Part shown: piece after piece, positions 56,001 through 64,000 of the stretch
Numbering within the stretch: position 1 is the first letter of the stretch
How the letters are laid out: every line of letters begins with the position of its first letter
Position numbers and translations under genes: made by a program
Origin: Sinonovacula constricta
Taxonomy: Eukaryota > Mollusca > Bivalvia > Cardiida > Solecurtidae
Assembly: GCA_007844125.1 (NCBI GenBank)
Contig: CM017571.1
Span: 29,873,850 to 29,937,849 of the forward strand
Length of the DNA stretch: 64,000 nt
Direction: 5' to 3'
Notes under the pieces: model-generated
What the model saw: the letters and a program-made list of their open reading frames with translations, nothing else
Databases searched by the model: none
What the model was told of the DNA's origin: nothing

Positions 56001-56385
56001 CACTGTGGACAGGAACAATAATTGAAGTCACTTAACCAAGGACTAACTTGTCATGATATGTCACCAAAATATGCAAGAAACAAGAGTAAAAAGCTTTAAC
56101 ACAGTATAAATTATTGTAAGATTTCTCCACGCTGTCATTATACTGATTTAGAATCAAGTTTTTTTTTTTAGAGATAACTGGTAATAAATCCGACATGTTA
56201 CCGATGTACAAATTGCACTATATACGTATAGGCCTAGAAAGAATTCCGGGAAAAAAAAATTGTTTTGACAACTATTAAAAAACTTACGATCTTAAACCTT
56301 TGACCAGTTTTGGGGTCAGCGTTGTCATATCACTGTCGATGGTAGTATCTGAAACAATACTTCCTGCATTTTCTTCGTCCTCCAT
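34767..56385 (-). CDS. RAMA-domain protein, largely disordered; possible ANKRD31-type meiotic factor
   Basis: Fourteen exons join in phase on the minus strand (coordinates in the exon entries). The product is about 1455 residues if one surplus base in the last exon is discounted. In order: an acidic N-terminus; Ser/Gln-rich disordered parts; a likely coiled coil (DKLSSRLNNLVATL and SISRIQDILNNKLKT to LAVLAKLIETTGQSL) across exons 7-9; a very large exon with Ala/Thr-rich low complexity; then a RAMA-like domain (TLPSLLELIHRGIVQPG, NGPYVASLTPNGKVQTATG, LVHYKGKTLISLIE); and a Trp-containing C-terminal module. Known: RAMA domains occur in animal MPND and ANKRD31 and in bacterial restriction-associated proteins. 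Inferred: the C-terminal placement after a long disordered region recalls ANKRD31, a partner of REC114 in meiotic break formation. No ankyrin repeats are seen, so the orthology is unproven. Confidence 0.75.
35140..35250 (+). repeat. SINE tail B fragment
   Basis: CCAGTGGTTCTACTCAGCCA, then GCTGGACTTTGCTATAATGA and an A-run. Located in intron 13 of the RAMA gene, 56 bp upstream (in gene orientation) of exon 14. Confidence 0.6.
36738..37305. mobile_element. TA-flanked mariner-like MITE, 568 bp
   Basis: The left end CAGCAAAACCTGGCTAAGAG and the reverse complement of the right end (CAGTAAAACCTCACTAAAGG) are imperfect inverted repeats flanked by TA. The CAGTAAAACCTC start resembles Tc1/mariner termini. 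No transposase ORF. Confidence 0.75.
38680..39199. repeat. 33-bp tandem array overlapping RAMA gene exon 13
   Basis: Degenerate units of AGTTTCAATCAGTATATGAG followed by AGTTTACCTGT (plus strand) run from about 38680 to 39199. Exon 13 (39170-39215) occupies the last unit: its codons for LISLIENS and its donor GTAAAC belong to the repeat. Each intact unit therefore carries a donor-like GGTAAAC on the minus strand. Confidence 0.8.
39170..39215 (-). CDS. RAMA gene exon 13 (46 bp)
   Basis: Encodes VHYKGKTLISLIENS plus one base. Acceptor ACTATGTTTCAG, donor TCAG|GTAAAC. Phase agrees with exon 12 (0) and exon 14 (1). It completes the RAMA-like domain (YKG motif). It is wedged between two tandem arrays. 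Confidence 0.75.
39238..39960. repeat. Trinucleotide-based minisatellite, (ATC)n plus CCCAGCTTTCC
   Basis: Units of 18-30 bp such as CATCATCATCACCCAGCTTT are repeated over about 720 bp. It lies in intron 12, starting 20 bp from the exon 13 acceptor. On the minus strand it reads as Asp-rich (DDDGKLGD) repeats, open and in frame with exon 13. Confidence 0.9.
40047..40184 (-). CDS. RAMA gene exon 12
   Basis: Encodes NGPYVASLTPNGKVQTATGL then LFPTVSRWLMSLTGAPQMKK and SRSYRL, the central beta-strand and helix part of a RAMA-like domain. Acceptor TTTCTCTCCAG, donor CTG|GTGCGT. 46 whole codons. Confidence 0.8.
40746..41170. mobile_element. Inverted-repeat insertion, 425 bp, between two direct repeats
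   Basis: Starts CAGGCTGTTAAC and ends GTTGACAGCCTG. The interior repeats 'ATATAGGA' words. On each side lies a related 160-180 bp segment (about 40551-40730 and 41171-41345; shared CCTGGATAATAAA and TTTAACATCATCTGT-like blocks). No clear target duplication was found. Located in intron 11 of the RAMA gene. Confidence 0.6.
41863..41955 (-). CDS. RAMA gene exon 11, start of RAMA-like domain
   Basis: Encodes IPETKTLPSLLELIHRGIVQ then PGKNVFSVFLQ; the LxxLI...G(I/L)(V/L)xPG pattern is typical of RAMA domains. Acceptor TTGCCTGCAAG, donor CAG|GTGAAA. 31 whole codons. Confidence 0.8.
42887..45491 (-). CDS. RAMA gene exon 10, giant disordered exon (868 codons)
   Basis: One uninterrupted coding exon of 2605 bp. 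Residues up to about 300 are Ala/Thr-rich (TTLADKTTNVAAPDAF, TASAYAAAGTSKATAS). The rest is Ser/Asn/Lys/Gln-rich, with no recognised fold. The end reads SLAIDSVVRKARMMTDTEPT and PPHSDALTELK. Acceptor TTTTCAG, donor AAG|GTGTGT. It starts by completing an Arg codon from exon 9 and ends in phase 0. Length and openness leave little doubt that it is coding. Confidence 0.9.
45709..45978 (+). other. Unassigned 89-codon ORF on the opposite strand in intron 9
   Basis: Contains VDISELDHLVKYCGRSAPSI and VPDITVAKLYNDFPSAIVCI, with fairly protein-like composition, preceded by AACCTTACAG. It lies antisense inside an intron of the RAMA gene. No family recognised; it could be a fragment of an inserted element or chance. 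Confidence 0.2.
46245..46482 (-). CDS. RAMA gene exon 9
   Basis: Encodes VLAKLIETTGQSLSKVVDHQ, then ASSSTTGTQTRGQTAPQQV and NLLKRQKHLLDTLKTHQRFV. Helical, probably coiled-coil, segments flank a Thr/Gln linker. Starts with two bases completing Ala (exon 8) and ends with AG completed by A at 45491. Donor CAG|GTTGGA. Confidence 0.8.
46775..46877 (-). CDS. RAMA gene exon 8
   Basis: Encodes VKVVERTVLQSISRIQDILN then NKLKTPLSKTNQNL. Heptad-like hydrophobics suggest a coiled coil with exons 7 and 9. Acceptor ATTTTAAAG, donor CTTG|GTAAGT. Confidence 0.8.
47264..47509 (-). CDS. RAMA gene exon 7
   Basis: Encodes QEMLQKPHPVLYSREPTHVS, then AQTSSQSQQEEIPLSQLSGV and MERTDKLSSRLNNLVATLKT. 82 whole codons. 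Acceptor CTTATTTTAG, donor CAG|GTGTGT. Ser/Gln-rich first half, helical second half. Confidence 0.85.
47743..47799 (-). CDS. RAMA gene exon 6 (boundary uncertain)
   Basis: Encodes YSQFCGKLDNKATTIGHFG and ends at GGT|GTAAGT in phase 0. The acceptor AACCAG at 47800-47801 keeps the frame with exon 5. A more pyrimidine-backed AG lies about 20 bases upstream (exon start 47819 or 47816, adding AMSLNQ) but needs a different phase from exon 5. Confidence 0.5.
48000..48158 (-). CDS. RAMA gene exon 5
   Basis: Encodes ELTEAGRDAMTDTETEESQS then LLPQIGPAMNTFSRVPSKGL and TIPTQQ. Donor either CAG|GTGGAA (exon end 48021) or ATT|GTAAGA (exon end 48000); both are phase 0. The acceptor CTGTTTCAG lies only about 31 bp from the end of a hAT-like insertion. 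Confidence 0.75.
48192..49162. mobile_element. hAT-type non-autonomous element, 971 bp, with perfect 8-bp TSD
   Basis: Termini TAGGGATGTCAA and TTGACATCCCTA are perfect 12-bp inverted repeats. The flanks ATAAAAAT (48184-48191 and 49163-49170) are an exact 8-bp duplication, as expected for hAT. Subterminal GGATATCCG-like words recur at both ends. No transposase ORF. It lies in intron 4 of the RAMA gene, its low-coordinate end very near the exon 5 acceptor. Confidence 0.9.
49765..49935 (-). repeat. SINE, antisense, tail B family
   Basis: Minus strand: a head with GAGTTCGAGACTCAGTTGG (B-box region), then GTGCCAGTGGTTCTACC. It ends about 50 bp from RAMA gene exon 4, on its downstream side. Confidence 0.6.
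49984..50136 (-). CDS. RAMA gene exon 4
   Basis: Encodes MDPLMEENEAELSGCESQSQ, then MSEVLIPLVTTGQMVRQPQQ and SSRKLDSDL. 51 whole codons. Acceptor TTGTTGTCAG, donor CTG|GTATCA. SQ-rich and disordered. The internal ATG could be an alternative start, but upstream exons splice in phase. Confidence 0.8.
50325..50843 (+). mobile_element. TTAA-type MITE, copy 5, 519 bp
   Basis: Begins AGGTTGTAGCCCACAG, ends CTGTTAGATACCACCT, flanked on both sides by TTAA (50321-50324, 50844-50847). The interior GGTATTTCCTATCTGAGCCA block links it to the copies at 1-370 and 19135-19930. Located in intron 3 of the RAMA gene. Confidence 0.8.
50850..53464 (-). other. RAMA gene intron 3 remainder
   Basis: AT-rich with no coding exon recognised. 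A tRNA-like SINE head at about 52598-52760 (plus strand; TTGAGTGGCAGCGTGCTCGA and GCAGTTCAATCCTGGCTC) and a SINE at 53087-53430 lie in it. Confidence 0.5.
53087..53430 (+). repeat. SINE with tail A and a duplicated A-box segment
   Basis: CAATTGGTAGAGCTTTGGAT followed by CCAGGAATAAGAGTC occurs twice in tandem (period about 34) before the body (AGGATAATGTGACTGGGTGT) and the tail (a CTCCAAATAACTGATATACT form). It ends about 35 bp downstream of RAMA gene exon 3, in antisense. Confidence 0.75.
53465..53517 (-). CDS. RAMA gene exon 3
   Basis: Encodes EENMSPVIPITQPSSAS after completing an Ala codon. Acceptor TTTTATTAAG, donor TCA|GTAAGT. Phases match exons 2 and 4. Confidence 0.75.
54121..54320 (+). 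mobile_element. 200-bp inverted-repeat element, copy 3
   Basis: Begins CATACATGTGAACTCTCCC and ends GTTCACATGCATG. The interior CTCCCACTTTGCAAGTGAAA is identical to copy 2 over that block. An 18-bp direct duplication (ATAGTGACTGCATACAT) precedes it. Confidence 0.8.
54834..54895 (-). CDS. RAMA gene exon 2
   Basis: Encodes LGGTFSNVTSYRDGNRPCQK between split Ser and Ala codons. Acceptor TTTCTCAG, donor AAAG|GTAACT. It joins exon 1 (ending TC) in phase. Confidence 0.75.
55590..55765 (-). repeat. SINE, antisense, tail B family (diverged)
   Basis: TTTGGTGGAGAAGACCCAGA, then GGCCTTAACCTGACTGGGAC (complement of head and B-box). An older copy in intron 1 of the RAMA gene. Confidence 0.45.
56288..56385 (-). 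CDS. RAMA gene exon 1 with start codon
   Basis: ATG at 56385-56383 in context TTGCAATGGAGG. Encodes MEDEENAGSIVSDTTIDSDM then TTLTPKLVKGLR and two bases of Ser. Donor ATC|GTAAGT. The short acidic N-terminus and the phase match to exon 2 support it as the first coding exon. Confidence 0.7.
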
Positions 56386-59300
56386 TGCAAGAGTCAAGGA
56401 ATTCCAATTAATTCAGTTCAACCAATTTATTAACGAAAATCAAAACTTTGCCGCCATTTTATTAAGTCCGTGTTATTCAGATGGATAAAGATGTGGTCAT
56501 TGACATCGATTGTTAAACATTCAAAAAAAAAAAAAAATACGCGAGGAATAGATCTATTTCTTTGTACAATAATTATGAAAACAATTTACTTTTTGTGCGA
56601 CAATTTTTGGCAGGCATGTAGGATAAATTATACAAAAATGTCCCTAATTAAAATATATTATGCGCTCTGGTACCAAGATTAGTTCAGGCGTGTATAATTC
56701 GTTTACTTGTTACGGTAGCAGACGGCTGCGTACGTATCATGACTACAGTTGTGCACTTATTTTGTCTCCGTACACCACACATGAGGGAGCGTATCTAATA
56801 GCTGCACGATTTGAATGGTACTAGGTGGGGTGCGGGCCCTCCCCTTTTGCTGTCCGATATGTATATGTGTGTGTGTGTTGTGTTTGTTTTTTTAATTCGA
56901 TTCGATATTATACCATCTTCATGAACAATATATATAGCTTTATTGCTGCATATTTTGTAACTATCTTAGGAAAGATTTTATAATATAGTACAGTACAGTT
57001 TGCGTCTTTCAATGAAAAAACTTATTTCTAAGAGAAGCTGTTGTTTTTTAAACTTTTTGTTTTGTTTTTTGTTGTTTTTTGTTTGTTTGTTGTTGTTGTT
57101 TGTTTTTTGTTGTTGTGTCTTTGCTTTTTGTTTGTTTGTTTGTTTGTATGTTTTTGGTTGCTGCTATTTTAATTCCAAGTTATAAAATGCATCGTTATTT
57201 ATCTAATTTTTTAAAAATGAAGTCTATATCTAGATAAACACATCATTGTTTAAACGATTTGAAAACCTTCCACATATATTGTACGTGTGTCTGATAAAAT
57301 AAATATTGCTTTAAATGAAGGTTATAACCGATCAAATTCAATACACAGTCTTAACAAAAATCATCATATCGATCTATGCGCCATAACTTTCCACCAATTT
57401 AAGTTCAGTTGAGTACGTTTTTCAAAAAAAATAAATAAACAAACAATAGGTCTCGGCAGGTGGCCGCTAGCTAGTGGATTCCGCGGCTGGGGGATGCTCC
57501 TTTGTGTTTTTTTTAGATCGTGCATGGTTACTGCTGGGGAGGTTTCAAGGTACACCAAGATTTTAGGTAAAATATCACGTGTGAACGTCTCGATGACGGA
57601 ATTATCTGAGTTCTGATTTGAAATAAGTGTACCAAATTTATCCCATTCTAGCGTAAGACTTAAATTGCTGTTTTATTTGTGTTTGTTGTTGTTGTTTGTT
57701 TGTTTTTATTCTTTGGCGACAATGTGTACGCAGCTGCATAATCTGTGTATAGGCAGTTACGCGCCTGACAACTAGAAGTATTAGGGGTATATTTACTACA
57801 AAAGTTATCTGAATGACAAAATACAGAAAATTACAAAAAGAAAGTCGATTGAGATATTTGGTGTTCTCCTTCACGAAAGAAATAATTCCATTGAAAATGG
57901 CTATTTTCATTTTGGGAATAGCGTGTAAAGAACTTATGTTTAAAAGGAAAACCGCAAATCTAGTCTACCCATATCACCAAAGGAAGCTACAAAGAGCCAT
58001 GGAGCCGCCCCACTATCGAGTTTGATGGTATTTTTAATTATAATATTTTTTTTTTTACTTTTTGCATTCGCTTTTGAAACTAACACGCGCGAGAATGCCA
58101 AATTCCGCGCCTGGCATGAAAACGAAATTGCCATAAAATCGTACAAGACCAAAATCACACGTTTTCCTTATTTGTTTCACATTATATATGCTTCTAAGAA
58201 AAACATTTGGTGATAAAACAGAATTAATATTTTTGACTATTGCATCATGTCGTGTCGAAAGAAAACAAAAATTAAGCCAAACTAACCCTACACGAACGAT
58301 TGCGGAAAAGTATTGTCATATAGTTATGAGTAAATCGTTTAAACGTTTATTTACGTTTCTTTATTAACTTGTACCCTTAACGGACAGTTGTACGCTGTAT
58401 GCAAATAAATAAATATATAGTTCAGCCCCTTGCGGCCATACCATTTATTTTCAAGCTGGGACCATTGGCGCCACGTAAACGTTGACCAGTACGTTTCACA
58501 CGCTCTGCACGTTGTGGGAAGTAGACGTAACTCAGACGTTGGCGGCGAAGGCGGAACGTCAAGATCACTAAAAATAATGTGTCATTTTGTTAAAAGCATC
58601 CAGAACGTGACGTAAGAGTATATATTTACCACTAGCCAAAGTGTAAACAACCGGATACCGTTTACTCCTTCGAAGGCCATCTGAATTGGCCTCGTTATTT
58701 ACGTTGTGTGTGCGTGTGTGTGTTTTTTTTTTAAAAATTCGGCAATCATACATAACATTGTGTCAGCGTCAGGCTTATTCAGTACAGCACTTGGCGTTGT
58801 ATTGTTATGATTGGATAGAAAAAAACAACCAACTCACACAACATAAACGGAGTTTGTCTTCGGAAGGTCACAAATTTAAAATGTGGAATTACATATTAGG
58901 TAAGACTATGAAGAATGCATGTGCAATAAAAGTATATTAGGCTACTGAATTACATTAATGATTGTTTTGGTGTGTTGATGTTATCGTTACTTTATGTGCA
59001 AATCTATATTCGAATTTTGTTATATATATTCAGATTTCATTCGTAGGTTTCCAACAACAAAAACAGCTTACCTTTTAAAGGTCATGTCCGTCAGTTATCG
59101 TCATTTTAACAGTTTCAAACATTTACGAAGTTATCATTACTTCTTAAATTAAATCAAATCGCTTTAATAATTTTTTTCTTTAAAAACATCCAAAAGAGAA
59201 CAAAAGGATACAAAAGCAACACACGGAATTTGAACTAAGGTCTTTCAGTTGGAGAGGCTATGACTTTTCGGAGCTCCTAGACCATTTTGTAGAAAGATCT

Positions 59301-59937
59301 GCCCGAGAAGCGGCTACTTTGTAAACTTAACTACGTTACTTATGTAGTACTTTTCTTTGTGAAACATATACAAAAAGAACACAGGCGTTTAGGAGAATAA
59401 ATCATCCATTAGGCGTAAAGTTTAACTAACATAACACAGTAATTATTGTGTCTCAGTGTTTTCTTTCAATTTACTTTTGCGTATAAAACATGTCTAGCTA
59501 CATCCTTGTAACGAAATGAAATAAAGAAATCAACCAACTGTAATGTCTGCCAGTCGGCAAAATTGCCCAAATCCAAGAATTTGACAGAAGGCTTCTATCA
59601 ATGTTAATATGTGCATGAAGTTTAGTAAAATTTAACAAATGAAAAACTCTGTACAACTTTGTCTTCATTCACCGTAAGTTACGCAGTACTGATAAACAGT
59701 GGCTATTTTGGCAATTAATTGAACATAAATAATTAAGGGTATCTGACTGAGTTGCGTGTGTATAAACATGTATAAACAAAATCAAGCTAGCCTCACATAT
59801 TCGTGGCGTTCAAACCAACATGTTGCACGAGTTTGTATTAATGTTTTGATTTGATTAAACTTAATAATAATTTATTATTATTATTATTATATTTATTATT
59901 ATTATTATTTTATTTATTTATTTGGGTTTTACGACAC

Positions 59938-59995
<58 letters not shown>

Positions 59996-60600
59996 ATGGT
60001 TTTATTTAATTTATTTTTAGAGAAAACGATTATTTTGTCAGCGTGTAAATTTTTGGGAACTGTCATAAAGTGAATAGGCAAATAAGAAAGGGTCCTATCA
60101 AAATTTCCACTAATACTTAAATCTAATCTACCTCTAGAAAAAGGTAAACATGATATGTAAATGTGACAAAAAACACAGAGACGAGACATAGCACACAAAG
60201 AGGAAAACCATCAGTTACCGCCTTGGAACAATCAGTCGGTAAAAGGAATGACTGGGGTGCTTAAACCTGTTTTGTGGAGCGCTCCAGCCTCGCAATTCCT
60301 GAAGGGTTGTCTATCAAATAAACAGTGTAAATAAAAATATCACGTCAAAGTGAAAATATATCGGACACATCGGATATGACCTTTAAGAGTATGTAGTGTA
60401 ACTGGGTTGTCTATTTTAATAAACTTTTTATGTTCTATTTTAAAACAGTTGCGTTGTTGTTCTCAACTTTTTTGTCACAATTGTCTGACGCCGTTTCTGG
60501 ATCAAAATAGACAACCTGGCATTGTTTGCCACAATATTATTTAAATTGTCCGTAATAATAATCTATCATATTTGTCCCCATCGTTTGTTATTTAAAAACA
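56386..60600. other. Region upstream of the RAMA gene; no gene recognised
   Basis: A TTG/TTTG-rich low-complexity run lies at about 57045-57155. A relatively CpG-rich patch at about 58430-58620 (GGCGCCACGTAAACG, GTTGGCGGCGAAGGCGG) could be a promoter or a first exon of an unseen gene, but nothing ties it to one. A TTA microsatellite lies at 59865-59995. Confidence 0.45.
59865..59995. repeat. (TTA)n microsatellite
   Basis: An interrupted TTATTATTATTA tract, with a pure run of about 50 bp at 59939-59992. Confidence 0.95.
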
Positions 60601-60629
60601 TTTGTCTTTGCTTTCTACTTGTTTGTATC

Positions 60630-61400
60630 GAAATAGCTGTCTGTCATTGCTTCCCACCAGTTTGTAGCGAAACAGCAGTCTGTCATTGCTTCCCACTTGT
60701 TTATGCCAAAACAGCTGTCTGTCATTGCTTCCCACTTGTTTGTAGCGAAACAGCTGTCTGTCATTGCTCCCCACTTGTTTGTATCGAAACAGATCTCTGT
60801 CATTGCTTCCCACTTGTTTGTAGCGAAACAGCTGTCTGTCATTGCTTCCCTCTTGTTTATGCCGAAACAGCTGTCTGTCATTGCTTCCCACTTGTTTGTA
60901 GCGAAACAGCTGTCTGTCATTGTCTCCCACCAATTTTCAGCGAAACAGCTGTCTGTCATTGCTCCCCACCTGTTTGTATCGAAACAGCTGTCTGTCATTG
61001 CTTCCCACCTGTTTGTATCGAAACAGCTGTCTGTCATTGCTTCCCACTTGTTTATGCCGAAACAGCTGTCTGTCATTGCTCCCCACCTGTTTGTATAGAA
61101 ACAGCTGTCTGTCATTGCTTCCCACCTGTTTGTATCGAAACAGCTGTCTGTCATTGCTTCCCACTTGTTTGTATCGAAACAGATCTCTGTCATTGTCTCC
61201 CACCAATTTTCAGCGAAACAGCTGTCTGTCATTTCTCTCCACCTGTTTGTATCGAAACAGCTGTCTGTCATTGCTTCCCACTTGTTTATGCCGAAACAGC
61301 TGTCTGTCGTTGCTTCTCACCTATTTGTATCGAAACACCTGTCCGTCACTGCTTCCCATCGGTTTGTATTGAAACAGCTGTCAGTCATTCTTTCCTACTC
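60630..61400. repeat. 39-bp minisatellite (CAGCTGTCTGTCATTGCTTC core)
   Basis: About twenty copies of a 39-bp unit: GTATCGAAACAGCTGTCTGT followed by CATTGCTTCCCACTTGTTT. The unit is a multiple of three without stop codons in several frames, so it yields overlapping ORFs on both strands, including a 349-codon plus-strand frame with a 13-residue Cys/His repeat. Those competing frames argue against coding. Confidence 0.93.
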
Positions 61401-62060
61401 ATGTTTATCAAAACAAATGATTGCCATTGTCATTGCTTTCCATTATATTTTTTCAAACACAATTTTCTGCCATTGCGTCCATCACTGGCATCAGTTTCAT
61501 CAAAACCATTTATAACTGTCATGACGTCTCATCAGTTCGATAAAATCACCGACTGTCAATGCGTCCTATAAACTTTATAAAACCCATTATCTGTTAATGC
61601 TTTCTTTTACATTTTAATCAGACATTTTTTTCTATTAATGCATCCATCAATTTCATTAAACCAATTGACAGTCATAGCATCTATCAATTAAATTGAAACC
61701 ATTGGCTGTCATTACGTGCAAACGATTTCATCTTAACCATTGGATATCGTTGCGTCCAATCAATTTCATCAAAACTATTGACTGTCATTGACATTGATAT
61801 TTTATCAAAATCATTGGCTGTTACTGCATCCCATCAATGTCATGTAAACTATTTGGTGTCATTGCTTTATCAAAATCATCATTGCGCCCAGTCAATTTCA
61901 GCAAAACCATTGGCTGCCATTGCGTCCAATCAAAGTCATCAAACCCATTACCAGTCGCTGTTTCTTAGCATCCTCTACCAAAAGGATTGTCTGTCATTGT
62001 TTCGTAGCCCCATTTTAATTAATTAATTGGCTGTATTTGTTTGCCACCAGTTTTTATCAA
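61400..62060. repeat. Degenerate skirt of the 39-bp minisatellite
   Basis: Diverged units with the core (A)TTGNCTGTCATTGCNTCC and CAATTTCATCAAAACCATTG continue to about 62060. Similarity to the homogeneous array falls with distance, as expected for old units outside the zone of active repeat turnover. Confidence 0.75.
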
Positions 62061-62438
62061 AACATATACATGTACATATACGTATCATTGTTTGTCACTA
62101 CGCTTTGAAACTTGGGTATATGTCATTATAATACCTCGTACGGAAGTTAAATAGGCATTAGCATTTTCAAATTTATGACCAATTTTCTGTTTAGGGAAAG
62201 AAAAATGACTAAAGATCATGTAAATATCGTTTATGTGTCGTATTAAAGACCTCGGCAACGTGTGATTAAATTGACTCAATGTTTGAACTTTGAACACGTT
62301 GTTAATTGTACTTGTATCCCTTTCGAGTCACGTGAAAATATTTATTTGTCTTACGGTGCTATAGTTGGAATTTATTCGGTGACATATATATCAAAGATTA
62401 TTTGCGAATTTGCGATAATTTGATTTAAATGAAGGGAT

Positions 62439-62512
62439 GGATATGGGGGTGGGGTGGTGGCGGGTTGGAACTATGGCGCGGGTGGAGGTGGGGGATGGGG
62501 GGGGGGGCAAAA
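62439..62512 (+). other. G-rich tract with G-quadruplex potential
   Basis: Several runs of three or more G (ATATGGGGGTGGGGTGGTGG, GGAGGTGGGGGATGGGGG) within 75 bp. Pattern only. Confidence 0.5.
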
Positions 62513-62519
62513 TAGTCAT

Positions 62520-63900
62520 TATATGGAAAAAGGATGTACGTCTAATGGTCGACGTTTCGCAGACTATTAATGGAGTTAGTGTTCTTTGTTACAAACAACA
62601 TGATTTATTTTACACTTTTCTTTTCGGATTATTAAGTCAGTAGTGCTTTGTTGAATTTAAGTGAACTTAGGTAAAATATTTATACTAAAGAGAAAAGAAA
62701 GTGCTTCTAATCTTTTGATGTTTGACGTTTTTTAATGCAGTTAGTGTTCTGTGATTTTAAAAAAAGAAGAGTTTTATTTCACACTTTTCAATACAGTTTA
62801 TGATTAATTAACACCTTTCTTTCTGGAGACATGCATCAACAGTGCTTTGTTAGATTTAGATGAAGGTTTGTAGAAAGATTTATAATAAGAGGAAATGATG
62901 CACATCGATGGAGTTATTGTCCTTTGTTAAAATGATATAAATTAGTCCAAAGCCAGGAATGCGTATTTTGATTCAAGCGAATCTTTGAAAGAAAATTAAT
63001 AATAAAAAGATAAAAATGTTGCACTTCGTCATACTTACGTTTGCTCATGCTATGAAGATGTCATTAGTTAGGCAACTTCGTTTCCGATCGCTATCAAGAT
63101 AACGCACGAGCATACAATCTTCAGACATGATAGGGACAAAGGCAAAATGATAGGCAAAAAGTCGAGATCATAGCGTCAGTGAATGTGATTTGAGTTGATC
63201 TGTTTTGAGATACATAGAGAACGCATAATTCCATAATCGTAATACCTCGTGAAACATTTGTTGTGATGACTAGTTGACCATTTTGGTTTTGGGTCAGTAA
63301 TGCCAAGGCCATGGTCATCGCGGCCTTTACCGTATTGTTGCCACCGATCAATAACTTAAGATCTCACTTGCTCACAATCCTCAATCCGGAAAGGGACATT
63401 GGTCATGACAAGAAGGTGACATCTAATGGTGTGTGGGTCAATGGCTCAAAGGTCAAGGTCATAACGATCTTGAACATGATTATTGTATGCGATCGGTATC
63501 TGGAGAAAGCAGTGCTTACAATCCTAACACAGATGGCCTATATTAGTTTAAGTTTCAGCGGCACTAAGATAACATCGACCATCTATTATTTATTTTTTGG
63601 TTGATATTTAGAGAAAGCATGATCCCACAATATACAAATTTAGTACGAAGACTGGCAAGTAGATGACTCATATTAATTTATTATTACTTTAGTTACTACT
63701 AGATACATTATAACTCCTGGGAATTTTAACCATCCTTACTTACCTCATTTACCATCAGAAGGTGACAAAAATGTCTAAAATACTGCTCAAATAAATCTTT
63801 CGGCGTAAGATAGCAATTCAACAAATATGCTACTAACATACCACCATATAATCAATATACATGTACTGTATATTGTTACCATGTTAACTCATTTTATCTC
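62520..63900. other. Right-hand non-coding region
   Basis: No recognisable gene. GGTCAAGGTCAT-type words at about 63445 and near-duplicate GTTAGTGTTCT(T/G)TG segments at 62575 and 62742 are weak repeats. The 97-codon ORF at 63311 has no family features. Confidence 0.4.
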
Positions 63901-63904
63901 TCAG

Positions 63905-64000
63905 CTATGTGCCTCGTTGCCATAACAACCTCTCTGGGGCAGATATCACCCGACGGGTTCATGTATGGTTCCGCCCCGTCTATCCCTAACGACATTCTCA
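63905..64000 (+). CDS. Possible partial exon running off the window
   Basis: After TTTATCTCTCAG (acceptor-like, ending 63904) the sequence becomes GC-richer and one frame stays open to the edge: MCLVAITTSLGQISPDGFMY then GSAPSIPNDIL. The frame would need two bases from an upstream exon, or start at the ATG 63907. No family recognised; the short length makes it tentative. Confidence 0.3.

Noticed and set aside
60522..61571. 349-codon Cys/His repeat ORF and overlapping minus-strand ORFs
   Set aside because: The 39-bp unit is open in several frames at once and lies in a pure tandem array; no start, splice or family support.

Overview
This window is eukaryotic nuclear DNA: AT-rich, with GT-AG introns, tRNA-derived SINEs, terminal-inverted-repeat elements and many tandem arrays. 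The proteins and the repeat content suggest an invertebrate, most likely a lophotrochozoan and probably a bivalve mollusc. The lineage is inferred from overall character; no single marker proves it.

Three multi-exon genes can be reconstructed by joining coding blocks at splice sites with matching phase. (1) 1013-12562, plus strand: the C-terminal part of the clathrin-adaptor large chain beta (AP-1/AP-2 beta-adaptin), with twelve exons covering the distal trunk, the hinge with its clathrin box and the appendage. The N-terminal exons lie left of the window. (2) 15530-28570, plus strand: a complete six-exon SBDS ribosome-maturation gene with a 6.6-kb first intron. (3) 56385-34767, minus strand: a fourteen-exon gene for a long, mostly disordered protein of about 1455 residues. 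It carries a predicted coiled-coil segment, a RAMA-like domain split over three exons and a Trp-rich C-terminal module. It may be an ANKRD31-type protein, but no ankyrin repeats are visible. From 56.4 to 64.0 kb there is no recognisable gene, only repeats and one possible exon start at the right edge.

Three coding exons (two in beta-adaptin, one in the RAMA gene) need the same correction, one surplus base, to stay in frame. All surrounding exons are intact. This looks more like a consensus or assembly artefact, or allelic indels, than three independent gene deaths.

The rest is unusually repeat-structured. There are seven tandem arrays, and two of them appear to grow out of exon ends: the SBDS stop codon lies in the first unit of a 26-bp array, and the last part of RAMA-gene exon 13 with its splice donor is a unit of a 33-bp array. 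There is a TTAA-flanked MITE family (five copies or fragments), a 200-bp inverted-repeat family (three copies), a hAT-type element with a perfect 8-bp target duplication just upstream of a splice acceptor, two TA-flanked mariner-like elements, two 130-bp foldback hairpins and about fifteen SINE copies with two alternative 3' tails. No operon-like system, CRISPR array, virus or toxin gene was seen.
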